Below, in pieces: positions 44,226-53,475 of a stretch of DNA of 64,000 nt (positions are counted from its first letter, which is position 1; each line of letters starts with the position of its first letter). Under the pieces are notes generated by a model that was not told the DNA's origin, searched no databases, and was given only the letters and a program-made list of their open reading frames with translations. Source of the DNA: Aphanomyces cochlioides (lineage: Eukaryota; Oomycota; Saprolegniomycetes; Saprolegniales; Verrucalvaceae); contig JAHQRK010000001.1 of assembly GCA_019828595.1 (NCBI GenBank), forward strand, positions 3,472,001 to 3,536,000, given 5' to 3'. Position numbers and translations under genes: made by a program.

Positions 44226-45689
44226 ATGCACGCAGTAGCACTCATCGTACTCGGTGCATTCGCCACCACGACATCGGCACAGTTTAATGGGATTGCGACG
44301 ACATACGGCCCGCCGAATGGGGAATCACCCCATGGTGGCAATTGTGCACTCATGACGTGGCTCGACTTTGCGCCGCAGTTCCACGTCGCACTCAATGACA
44401 AGCAATGGTCGTCAGGTGTCCATTGCGGACGGTGTGTCCAAGTCCAGTGCACAGACGCAAGATGCAAAAATCCACAACCAGTACTTGGCCAAATCACCGA
44501 CAGGTGTCCTGAATGCAATCATGGAGACTTGGACATGTCCTTGCCCATGTTCAATAAGATCACAGGCTACACGACAGACCGGCTGACAATTCACTGGGAA
44601 TTCGTCGATTGTCCGGTGTCTGGTGGCGTCCAAGTGTGTGCAAAGGCTGGAAGCAGCAAACACTGGCTGTACATTCAAGCGAGCAATACGGTCGACGGCG
44701 TTGCGAGCATGAACATCAACGGCGCTCCAGCTCCTGTCTTTGGGTCAGCTTACTACTTTATGTCACAAGTCCTGGGTTCGGTCGAGCTTGCAGATACACA
44801 GATCTCCATGACGTCCCATGCAGGCGAGACCATCCAAATCAAAGTCACACTGGAAGCCGACAAGTGTACTCAAATCCCGCAACAATTCTCCAAAACATCA
44901 CGAGCCATTGCATTACCAGCTGCTCCACCAAGCGCAGAAGCCGCTCCAACTTCACCGCCTACTACACAGCCCACTACAAGTTCACCTCCACCTACGACAA
45001 CAGCTCCAATCGCGACAACGTCACTTCCAACAACTACGACGTTTCCACTGACTCTTCCACCACCGACAACCACTGCCAACCCGACCGTAGCTGTGGAGAA
45101 CGTGTCAGTCACAAGTGCAGCCCCAACAACTACAAGCCCAACAGTCCTTCCAACGACAGTGACTGCCACAACTTCAGCTCCGACTCCAAGTCCCACCACT
45201 TCGGTACCAGAGATATCCACGGCAGCTCCAAGCACGTCCACGACGCCCCAAGTTACGACAACCGCTGCTCCTCTCCCTACTGTAAATGCACTCAAGGTCG
45301 AATCGACCAACTCATCAGCAACAACTTCGTCATCCTCCATTGGAAACGCCTCTGCCACTGAGAGTTCAGTAGACGACACGGCTGACTCGGTGCCTGAAGA
45401 AGCGACCACGCCGCCGACTACGACACCCAAGGCAGTCCAACCAAATGAAGTGTCTGTCAAGTCGTCTCGGTCCGGCAGTGCTGGCTCCAATATCGCCACA
45501 ATAGCCTTCGCAGGTGTCTGTGCTGTTGGTATGGTTGTCCTTGCCGTCCTGGCCATCCGTGCTCGGAATCGTCTCCGAGAAGAAAAGCGCATCCAGCGTG
45601 AAAGCGATGAAATCTCAATACGAGCGATGAGCGAGATGCACATCATGGGGAGCTCCAAGCGGCCCAAGCACGACATTGCCATCTTATAA
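44226..45689 (+). CDS. expansin-like type I membrane protein (paralogue 2)
   Basis: Single exon, 487 residues, ATG at 44226. Signal peptide HAVALIVLGAFATTTSAQ. Barrel domain: ATTYGPPNGESPHGGNCALM, HCGRCVQVQCTDARC, ITDRCPECNHGDLDMSLPMF. CBM63-like domain to about residue 230. Pro/Thr/Ser stalk about 240-415 with many PTT repeats. Membrane helix IATIAFAGVCAVGMVVLAVL, then a charged tail ending KHDIAIL. It shares layout, the last-residue pattern D-x-x-IL and much sequence with the divergent gene at 40917-42284, so the two are a head-to-head duplicate pair. The domain order suggests display of a wall-loosening domain on the cell surface. Confidence 0.86.
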   Translation: MHAVALIVLGAFATTTSAQFNGIATTYGPPNGESPHGGNCALMTWLDFAPQFHVALNDKQWSSGVHCGRCVQVQCTDARCKNPQPVLGQITDRCPECNHGDLDMSLPMFNKITGYTTDRLTIHWEFVDCPVSGGVQVCAKAGSSKHWLYIQASNTVDGVASMNINGAPAPVFGSAYYFMSQVLGSVELADTQISMTSHAGETIQIKVTLEADKCTQIPQQFSKTSRAIALPAAPPSAEAAPTSPPTTQPTTSSPPPTTTAPIATTSLPTTTTFPLTLPPPTTTANPTVAVENVSVTSAAPTTTSPTVLPTTVTATTSAPTPSPTTSVPEISTAAPSTSTTPQVTTTAAPLPTVNALKVESTNSSATTSSSSIGNASATESSVDDTADSVPEEATTPPTTTPKAVQPNEVSVKSSRSGSAGSNIATIAFAGVCAVGMVVLAVLAIRARNRLREEKRIQRESDEISIRAMSEMHIMGSSKRPKHDIAIL

Positions 45690-45714
45690 CAGTTTGTACC
45701 GAATAAATAAATCA

Positions 45715-46368
45715 TTATGCTACGACAAAGTCGTCCAAGTCGATGTTGCTCATGCGGGGGGGAGGAGGGCGGCGGATAGACGATCGAAACTTGCTTCCAA
45801 CCAATTCCATCGTATACGCTTCAACAATCCCTGGGGGGAGGCCAAATGAGGGGCGCATCTCTCTCGCAGGGTTCACTCGCTGATGGGCGGTTTCGATCAA
45901 GTCCTGAACCCACAAGTTCATTTCATACTCGGTCGACCACGCGATCAAGTATCGTTGTCGCCCCACTGTGATGGCCACTCGCCAAATCGACAAACCATTC
46001 GCGCGAGTCAGCTTGACGCGATCCACTGGCACGACTTGAATATCAGCCGGCTTGCATTCGGACAAATTGACCTCGAGCTTGAGTTCACCGCCTTCAAACG
46101 TGTAGAAGGACAGTTTGGTCGTGGTCAAGATGGCAAACCGGGGCTTCCAGAGCCAGCGACTCAAGAAGCCATCCGTAGTGACATGGAGGACACCCGAACG
46201 CACAGCATGATCCCCACTGGGCGATGCAGGCATCGTCCTCGACAACGAAGAGAACGAAGAGAGCGCCTTGAGCATATTCGACGTCGGTAGCGACCTCGGG
46301 AATGAAATGTGAGCCACTTCCCGCATGTGTTCATTCGGGTACGCTGTAACGTGTCCAAGGAACAGCAT
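45715..46368 (-). CDS. PH-domain protein
   Basis: Single exon, 217 residues. A PH-like domain at about residues 60-165: VRSGVLHVTTDGFLSRWLWK, RFAILTTTKLSFYTFEG, and the final helix EYEMNLWVQDLIETAHQ with the conserved Trp. The C-terminal part (FGLPPGIVEAYTMELVG, RRPPPPRM, DLDDFVVA) is not recognised. Likely a phosphoinositide- or protein-binding adaptor. ATG at 46368; an ATG at 46233 would also leave the domain complete. Its stop is 25 bp from the stop of the convergent expansin gene. Confidence 0.72.
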   Translation of the reverse strand: MLFLGHVTAYPNEHMREVAHISFPRSLPTSNMLKALSSFSSLSRTMPASPSGDHAVRSGVLHVTTDGFLSRWLWKPRFAILTTTKLSFYTFEGGELKLEVNLSECKPADIQVVPVDRVKLTRANGLSIWRVAITVGRQRYLIAWSTEYEMNLWVQDLIETAHQRVNPAREMRPSFGLPPGIVEAYTMELVGSKFRSSIRRPPPPRMSNIDLDDFVVA

Positions 46369-47281
46369 CTGATTGGTCCATCAGTTGGGATGAGACACGT
46401 TAAATAGTAAAACGCGTAGTTTATGTACTTCCGACAAGTACCAAGATTCAAACAGGTACAACAGCCAGTGCAGCTGACGGAGCTCATTCTTGATTCATTG
46501 CGTCGAGAGAACTCCACAAAATTTTCGCCTTGGACGATCGCAATCCTATCGAAGACCATGGTAAGCGACAAGCAGCCTCGTTATGTCGGTCATGAGATTG
46601 CAGCATTGACACTCGTGACAAATGTGACAGACTGAAGGGCACAAAGTCGAGGATACGTTGGTTACCAATGCAGAATGAACTTGGCAAGGTATTTATTATA
46701 TAGATAAGAAGGCATGCTATTGATGATGGCGTCTTGTGCTTGTCGACTGCGTGTGGAGTGCAGATTCGCGCTGTGACAATCCAAAGCGAGAGAATTTTTT
46801 TTCGCTGCGTCGATAAAAACGTAGTGTGGTTTTATGTATTTGGACGTTAAATGTGGCGTTAGTACGTACACCTGTCAGACGAAATGGAATACAAACGCCA
46901 AGTTACAACTCATGAAACTGTCTCGGATCGAACAAACAACTTGGTCTGTTGAGTCCGATGATTGCCTCCAGTTGATGCAAGTGACCGCTGACAAAGTTCA
47001 TGGCGTAGCTAGAGTTGATGGTAGTGACATGGGAAATTTTACGCCAGAGTTCACGTAGAAGAAGGCCAGGGTGCGCGTTGGATGGCACATCAAATCCACG
47101 AAATGGAACACGGAACCATCCAAACTGATGCGTGGTGTCGACACAATAATATTAGAGAGTATTCGGAGTGCTGGTGAGTTTCAATTTCAGCCGTCATTTC
47201 AGCTTCCAGGATTTGAAATTCAACTGGAGGCTGCGGGAAACAACCAGAGACAATGTGAATTACAATTAAACTACCGGTAGA
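46369..47281. other. intergenic, nothing certain
   Basis: A CCAAT-type box (TGATTGGTCC) at 46370 lies at the PH gene start. Short frames on both strands (for example minus 46903-47088) show no family likeness. This could include the left flank of the first transposase. Confidence 0.35.
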
Positions 47282-48175
47282 CTATTCAAAAACAGAAAAC
47301 AATGGCGAGCCATTCTCGATCGTAATTTGAATGATGTTAGCAATCGCATGCACGCATACAGGGTGAAGATCCAATTTGTGGCGAAACACTTGTGCAAGCA
47401 CGCCAAATTGCTTGAATCTGGCATTGACTGTCTCGTGTCGAGACATAATATGTTTTTGTCGTTGCCTCGTTCTAGGCTGCGATTGAGGATTGACAAAATA
47501 TCTTGCATCGCGATAGCCAAGGTCTGCCAAAGTCATTTCTCCTGGCAAAACAGCCTGGACATAAGCACTTCGCGCAAGTGTAATATCGCTCCAAGAGCCG
47601 CAGGGGACCCCCCCATTAATCCAAACAATGTAGCCTGTTTGAATACACGAGGCTACCTCATAACGTAGACCCGCCCCATGGAAATTGTGGGAATACCACA
47701 TAGGATCGAATGGTCTAGGCTCACATACTCTGAAGTCAGTACCATCTAAAGATACAAACATCGTGGCTCCTTCTGCCGCATTGGCAAACCTATTTTGCCA
47801 CAATATCTATACAAAATCAATACATTTAATGAGAAAGTACAAACTAGTTACCGTTTGAAAAGACGATAGATGTTCAATCCATAGCCAACACCATTTTCTA
47901 AATGTCTTCTCGTCTACGCCAGCAAGAGACGCGTGCACTGTCTCCGTGGCGTAGACTTTCATGAAAATCAGAGCCCAAAGTAAATGGGGCGGCACTGTAT
48001 TTTCTGGCCGATTGTCTTTTTCGGCCCAAAGAAGAGGAACTACGCTCGGGGAAACACCAAAAAGAGCCCGAAAGCGTCTCTCGCTGCACGGAATCTGCCT
48101 AGAGCCACTTTGACGGCGAAGCATATTCTGTGCAGCTTGCCAAATGTCCCGCTCAAGTTCTTCGATCTCGCACAT
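47282..48175 (-). CDS. PIF/Harbinger-type transposase (copy 1), apparently intact
   Basis: Two minus-strand exons, 48175-47852 and 47806-47282, joined across a 45-nt GT-AG intron, 282 residues. The N-terminal part is helical (ERDIWQAAQNMLRRQ, SERRFRALFGVSPSVV), as expected for the helix-turn-helix. The DDE nuclease core shows VSLDGTDFRV, GYIVWINGGVPCGSWSDITL, LADLGYRDARYF and the Glu in HETVNARFKQFGVL. Harbinger transposases cut and paste DNA with a 3-bp target duplication and need a Myb/SANT partner. No partner lies in the expected place beside it, unless the SANT gene at 48748 served both. Clear terminal repeats were not found. Confidence 0.85.
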
Positions 48176-48573
48176 TCACAATCAACTTCGTCAGTTTTGA
48201 TGAATGACTCCAATAATTTTAAATGAGCTTCATTTAATAATAATAAAAATGTTTGAATAAAATAAAATTAAATGTCCGAATATTAAAATAAAAGCAGCTT
48301 GATTGCAATAATTTATTGCAATAAAGTTTTGCAATATCAAGTGATGATTCATAGAAAGTACATGACTTCGTCGTGCATTTGTTAAGGCTGCCTTTGACTA
48401 TGGGAGCTCCGATTGGCTAACATAATAGTTCACACAAGCCACTATCTAAAGGCACCAGAACCACGTCTTAAGGCAATCTGTACATCGCAGGACAATGCCT
48501 CAAAGTAGCAAAAATTCCGAATTTTCGAATGTTCAGAGCAAAATATCTCATCAATGGCGCGCGATACTGGTGG
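48176..48573. other. intergenic in the transposon island
   Basis: A/T-rich at 48230-48350. A GATTGGCTAAC box lies at about 48412. No gene seen. Confidence 0.35.
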
Positions 48574-48659
48574 TCTCCCAAAACTTGCTTACATCACGAA
48601 TCTAATTTTCTTACATTGCGAATCTAACCGAATTAGATCACATAAAATAGCGTTCTTAC

Positions 48660-48691
48660 ATCTACGAAGACCAAAAATAGTCTTCGTAGAT
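48660..48691. repeat. perfect 12-bp hairpin in SANT-gene leader
   Basis: ATCTACGAAGAC and GTCTTCGTAGAT flank an 8-base loop (CAAAAATA). It lies about 60 bp before the SANT ATG within the CTTACAT-rich end of the element. Confidence 0.8.
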
Positions 48692-48747
48692 TTTGGACCA
48701 GATTCTTACAATCTTACATTTTCGACAACAGCTTACAGCCACTCAAC

Positions 48748-49811
48748 ATGTCTGCGAACGGAGAGTCTGACAGGAAGCGCAAGTCTTCGCCTAACTGGCT
48801 AGACTACGATGTCGGTGTCCTCTTAGATGCAATTGAAAAGGTCATGCCACTTGGTAGCAACGGCTGGGAAAAGGTGTCACAGCTCTTCAACCTAGATGAG
48901 TCTATTCTCATCGCCCGGAACGACGAGCAATGCAAACGTAAGTTTGTCGCGTTGAAGAATCATCGAAAGCCCACAGGCGATTCTGACTGTCCACTGAATG
49001 TTGTACGTGCTAAGCGGCTACAAAGAGCTCTCGACAACTATGGAGCGGTTGTCCGTTTGGGTAGTGACGATGACGAAATCGAATGTGAAAAAATTCACCA
49101 TCAAACCGAGCTATGGACGAGGAAAGTCGACTTGATTATCAAGATGACGAAAACGAGGAGGCCACTATAGCTACTTACGACGGTGACAACAGTGAAAGCG
49201 TCGTGGAGCCTTTGAACAGTGGCAGCGCAGTTGTGGCAACGGATCTGGGCAATTCCGACGCCAAAGTATCGGGTAAATTGTTGTCAAGGGCGACGTCGTC
49301 GAGCAATTTAGAGAAACCAAACCGGACAGGACGTTCGTTGGAAGAGTTGCGCTTGTTGAGTTCAAGCTTGGCTAGTCAAACTCCTCCGTCTGGTTTTTCT
49401 CTATCCTACACTGCCAAGCGACGACAAAACTTGGATCAAATGATCGATCGTGCCGAGCAAAGTATGTCTGGTGGCGGAGACATAGCACACATGGTTATCA
49501 CGATGGAAGAACGCGCCCAAAAGCGTAAAGAGGAACGAGATGAACGCGAGAGACTACGTGAAGAACAGCGCCGCCGAGAGCGCGAGGAACGGGAAGAACG
49601 TGAATTGCAGCGTGAAGAGTCGAAACGTCGCCGAAGCGAAGAAAGAGAAGAGCGAGAGCGCATCCGACAAGAAGAAAAGGAAGAGCGCAATCTCAGGTAC
49701 CTTCGTCTTGAAGAAGAGCGTCGCTCACGTCTTGAACAAATGCAAATGGCAATCATGACAAAAATATTTGGAGACATTGCAAAAGGAAAGGATTCTCCTG
49801 ACCGAGTGTAG
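48748..49811 (+). CDS. Myb/SANT-like Harbinger partner protein
   Basis: ATG at 48748. Exon 1 encodes NWLDYDVGVLLDAIEKVMPL, WEKVSQLFNL and RNDEQCKRKFVALKNHRKPT, a Myb/SANT-type trihelix. The downstream frame (LDYQDDENEEATIATYDGD, then RRQNLDQMIDRAEQ and an Arg/Glu-rich coiled coil) continues to the stop at 49811. The two frames overlap at 49113-49170, so an intron is needed: a donor at 49062 or 49066 with acceptor at about 49111 (46-50 nt) keeps the frame but has a weak polypyrimidine tract. A one-base frameshift is the alternative. In PIF/Harbinger elements the partner binds terminal DNA and brings the transposase to the nucleus. Confidence 0.75.
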
Positions 49812-49984
49812 ATAGGCAGTTATGGTAGACTAGCAACATTACGAGTGCCCTAATACATCTATTCATTCCTCCATAAAGTCGTAGACACTCTCACGAGAGA
49901 TACATTATTCTTACACATTCATGACGCTACGTATTTGGCTGATGCCTGTGCGACGGACACGATAATTGTACAGCATGAATATGT

Positions 49985-51180
49985 TTACCAGACGGCGCCC
50001 GCGTACGGTTGGATTATATGGTAAGGGCAAAGAGAGATGGCGATATACTTTAACAGACGACCCCACCACCATTCAGCAGCCTGACGTAGCGATGTAATTG
50101 CATCGCTCATTGCTTGCATGCCAAGGCGACAATCAGGTGGTAGGCGGTCGAGATCGCCTGCTTTTATTGGGGTGATAATCTTGCCTGCACAACGACCGTT
50201 TGCAGGGAAGGCTGAATCTGAAGCCAGCGTCATGCCAGCACCACATTGTTCAGAGTCATTCAGTTTATCTTGAAGAGCGCGGCTTATCTCGCCGTCATTC
50301 CAAGATCCAGGACAATTATGACGCCCCCAAATCATTGTCCATCAATTCCATAGCAGAGCACACCAGTCACAAAGACACAATGGAGCCATCCTACTCATTG
50401 TCATAGATTAGCATGAGCCTGTTAAACATATAGTCTATATCATGCGTACCATTATAATATGCATTCTGAAGGTCAGCGTTCGATGGCTCTTGAACCCTCA
50501 AATTCTTGCCGTCAACAAATCCAAACACTCCAGTGACAAGTGGCTCGCGTGCCTGGGTTGCAAGAGCCCATTGAGCTTGAGTCTCTATTGATGGCCAAGA
50601 AATTGCAGCTTCCCTCAGTTCTTTCAATGCAAGCGACAGAGCAACTTCAACGTTTATCAATATTCTCGAGAACGTCGTGGGTGGGATAGCAAATAGCTCG
50701 CACATTGTTTTGGCTTCGGTTGTATAAGTGTAGAAGTGTAGAAGGAGAGCGAGGACACAGTGCACGTGAACGACTCGAGCAGGTCGTCCTGACCGTCCTG
50801 GACCCGACTTGACTACGTAGTGTACTCTAAATACCCTAAGTAAATCGTCAAATGCGTCCGGTGGTATCGAAATTGCTGCTATGAACGACTCTGGATGACG
50901 TACAGAATACATCTTGTACCGTGGACTCTCTTGCTGGTCCTCAAAAAGCGAGATTGAATGATTTTATTCCGTTCACGAAGCATCATACGTATCCGCATAA
51001 ACAAGAGCACTTGGAGCTGTCGCTTGCGGCGTCTTTGGTTTTTCTCGTCAATGAGTAAGAGCAAGCGAGGTGATGCATGCAGTTGGGCAAAGAAAGTTGA
51101 CTGACTTCCAGTGAATTCAGTCTGTTTTTGGGAGTCACAATCTGTTTCACCCACACTACATTCTGAACTTACATCATTTG
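49985..51180 (-). pseudogene. PIF/Harbinger-type transposase (copy 2), frameshifted
   Basis: Minus-strand segments form a transposase: N-terminal helices (QVLLFMRIRMMLRERNKIIQ), EDQQESPRYKMYSVR, PDAFDDLLRVFRVHYV, the first Asp in GVFGFVDGKNLRV, QNAYYNG spliced over about 59 nt to WLHCVFVTGVLCYGIDG, then IWGRHNCPGSWNDGE, a second Asp in LASDSAFPANGR and a Glu in RQAAEWWWGRL. Two breaks are visible: a frame change at a T-run near 50945-50950, and a missing base near 50338 between IDG and IWGRH. Catalytic residues remain, so inactivation looks recent. Described only; not repaired. Confidence 0.75.
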
Positions 51181-51232
51181 TAGGAGGAAATTACATATAA
51201 TGTAAAACTCGATGTAAGTCAGTTTTGGGAGC

Positions 51233-51512
51233 CTTCCACTGGCAAGCTATTAACTGTACTGGATTGTGAACGTTCTGAACTGTGTGTACACGAAGTTTGA
51301 GAGCATAGATATGAGTGGTTTTAGCAAAATCGACACTCAACGGGGTTTAACGACGTCAGAAATTATTCGAAACTTTGTTTCGAAAGTTTAAAGGCCACAT
51401 TTAAAAAAGAAAGGACATTTAAAAAAGAAAATTGATTTAAATTTTTGTTGAAGTGACTTGAATTATCCGGATATTCAAAACTATCGGATATCGAAATCTC
51501 TTCATTTCACGA
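51233..51512. other. A/T-rich spacer in the transposon island
   Basis: No gene. TATCCGGATATTC and TATCGGATATCG near 51470-51495 are short palindromic-like words just before the next start codon. Confidence 0.35.
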
Positions 51513-52312
51513 ATGTCCAGCCGCTGGACAGCCGACTGCACCGCACAGAAAGTACTGCAACAACTCATTCACGACGGTCTCGTCGACGGATCGACTGAAC
51601 CTTCTGAAGCGCGCACCCTCGCACCTGAAGTGTTTAAAGACTTCAACAACACAGTATTTGCTCTGCACTTGCGAAACCCAAATATTGCAAACAGTAAGGA
51701 TATTCGAGTTGCATAAATGAAGGATTTATTACGATACGCTTGATTAGATCTTCGAGTAACAACGAAACGAGCAAAAGGAGGAAGAGGGGTTGTTGAGAAA
51801 GACGATGGTGAGCTCGACATTCCCCAGCTTGGGAAGCGAAAAGCGGCGGTAGTTCCACCACCACAGGATTTCGAAAAGTTCGACAACAACTCACTTCGAA
51901 ATCCTGGGTACATTGTTGCCCCTTACTACGACCATACGACAGACGAATCCTATGTTGGGATTGGTCTGTCGTTGATGAATGGAGTTAAATCAGGGCTCCT
52001 CGAAGTAAAGGCGGAAGACCCTTGGACCCTCGTATTGAAATACGAATGGGCTCCTGGACTTTTGTCGATTGCAAAAACTATTCAAAAAGACAGTGACACA
52101 TCCGAGACAAAGCCCTTGCGATGAAAGCATTGACGAACAAGTTCGATAATGTCCCAACGTCAACACAGGTAATTGATTTACAACAACCTGTTGTGCCACA
52201 GAAGTCTCGTTTTAATGTTGGCCAAAACGCAGCCAACACCGAAGAGATACTAATGATCGAGTTCAAAGTTCAAGGCAGCTGTGGTGTAGCTGCGACTGTG
52301 AGTCGTATTTGA
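51513..52312 (+). pseudogene. unrecognised gene in the transposon island, frame break
   Basis: Exon 1 (51513-51693, MSSRWTADCTAQKVLQQL) joins over a 54-nt GT-AG intron to exon 2 from 51748 (LRVTTKRAKGGRGVVEKDD). Exon 2 continues with a compact-looking stretch (YIVAPYYDHTTDESYVGI, PWTLVLKYEWAPGLLSIA) to a stop at 52124. A second open frame overlaps it (DKALAMKALTNKFDNV, QKSRFNVGQNAANTEEILMI) to 52312 and reads like its continuation, shifted by one base at about 52100. A further coding-like piece lies at 52380-52460 (TKACRNVNPNNIATAT). I recognise no family. Its place between a transposase and a SANT gene suggests it belongs to an element, but it may be a passenger. Confidence 0.45.
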
Positions 52313-52586
52313 AAGCTTCTTTTTCATAATGCATAATATAATAAAATTCAATTTTAATTGTGTGATAACATTGAAAGCTACACCACAAAAGCTTGTCGAA
52401 ACGTGAATCCGAACAATATTGCTACAGCTACGATCTTTCCCGCAGCCTCCAGGGTGAAAATATGATTTTCGATAACGATTTGAAATTCAATTTGAGTGTC
52501 GTCATGTACGGATATTCAGGCTGCAGCCACCACCAAAACCAGCGTCATTCGGCGTTTATCGCAGTGTGCTTCCGACTGAGGCTACC

Positions 52587-53405
52587 ATGGACCACGTGGC
52601 CAGCGACGAGGAAAACGACTCTGTCGGGCAGATGCTTGCGAGCACACCCATTGGAACCACCACCACTCAGTTCTCCGCGCGCGACGATATCATTTTGTGC
52701 CAGTACATCAACGTCGTTCAGCCGTGGCTGTCCTCAGGCAGTATGATGTTGAAGTGGGCCGAAATTGCGGACAAACTGTCAAAGGATCCTGCTTGTCGAT
52801 TGACAAAAGACGGACCAGGATGTAGGTCGCGGTGGGCGCGTTTGAGGAAGGACCATGCTGCTGAAACTAAGAAGTCGTCTAGAAAGTCCGGTACCATGGA
52901 AGATTATGACGAGCGAGATGTTATCATACAAGATCTTGTTACTCGAATTACAGATCATGAGGACCAAGTGTCAACGAAACGAGACAATGCCAAGAATTCG
53001 GCCAAAGCGATCGACAAGTCTGGCATGGTGATGCGTCAGATGGCGATGGAAGCGCTGAGTGACAGCGCTTCAGAAGATAATCTGTCGGAGGACTCCAGCG
53101 AAAATGATTCGTCTCCACCGACAAAGAAGCACCGAGTTTCGAAGAAAAGCGCAGCTGAACGACGTGACGACGCACTGACAAAAATAGTTGAGGGTGCGTT
53201 CCAGACAACAGCCAACTCAGAGACGGCTCTGATGTCAACCATTCTCTCCTTTGTGTCGAAGCAAAACGAACTAGCTGCTGAACGTGAGGCGAGGCGCATT
53301 GCCCAAGATGATGATCGAGAAAAGCGCTTCCAAGATTTCATGCTGCGTTCAATGTCCATCATGGCAGAAATCGTAAAATCACAGTCACAGGCTGAATATT
53401 TTTAA
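52587..53405 (+). CDS. Myb/SANT-like protein, partner of transposase copy 3
   Basis: Single exon, 272 residues from ATG at 52587 (MDHVASDEENDSV). A SANT/trihelix-like region at about residues 30-95: FSARDDIILCQYINVVQPWL, LKWAEIADKLSKD, GCRSRWARLRKDHAAETKK. The remainder is acidic and Ser-rich with a basic patch (PPTKKHRVSKKSAAERR), then a C-terminal helix (LAAEREARRIAQDDDREKRF). The layout is like the SANT gene at 48748 but the sequence is clearly different. It converges on transposase copy 3, with the stops 70 bp apart, the usual two-gene arrangement of PIF/Harbinger elements. Confidence 0.75.
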   Translation: MDHVASDEENDSVGQMLASTPIGTTTTQFSARDDIILCQYINVVQPWLSSGSMMLKWAEIADKLSKDPACRLTKDGPGCRSRWARLRKDHAAETKKSSRKSGTMEDYDERDVIIQDLVTRITDHEDQVSTKRDNAKNSAKAIDKSGMVMRQMAMEALSDSASEDNLSEDSSENDSSPPTKKHRVSKKSAAERRDDALTKIVEGAFQTTANSETALMSTILSFVSKQNELAAEREARRIAQDDDREKRFQDFMLRSMSIMAEIVKSQSQAEYF

Positions 53406-53475
53406 AAATAAAAAAATATTTTGAATAGACTAAATTAAATTTCATATTAAATTCAATCTAATTAATTTGTCTATT

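Larger units (their letters stand above)
48574..51232. mobile_element. Harbinger-type element with SANT gene and broken transposase
   Basis: The ends TCTCCCAAAACTTGCTTACA (48574) and, reversed, GCTCCCAAAACTGACTTACA (to 51232) match at 19 of 22 bases including the following TC. Inside are a plus-strand SANT gene (48748-49811) and a minus-strand transposase pseudogene (about 50000-51180), convergent. Subterminal CTTACAT words recur near both ends (48589, 48610, 48655, 48713, 51168, and inverted at 51211). A matching 3-bp target duplication is not evident, consistent with decay. Confidence 0.65.
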
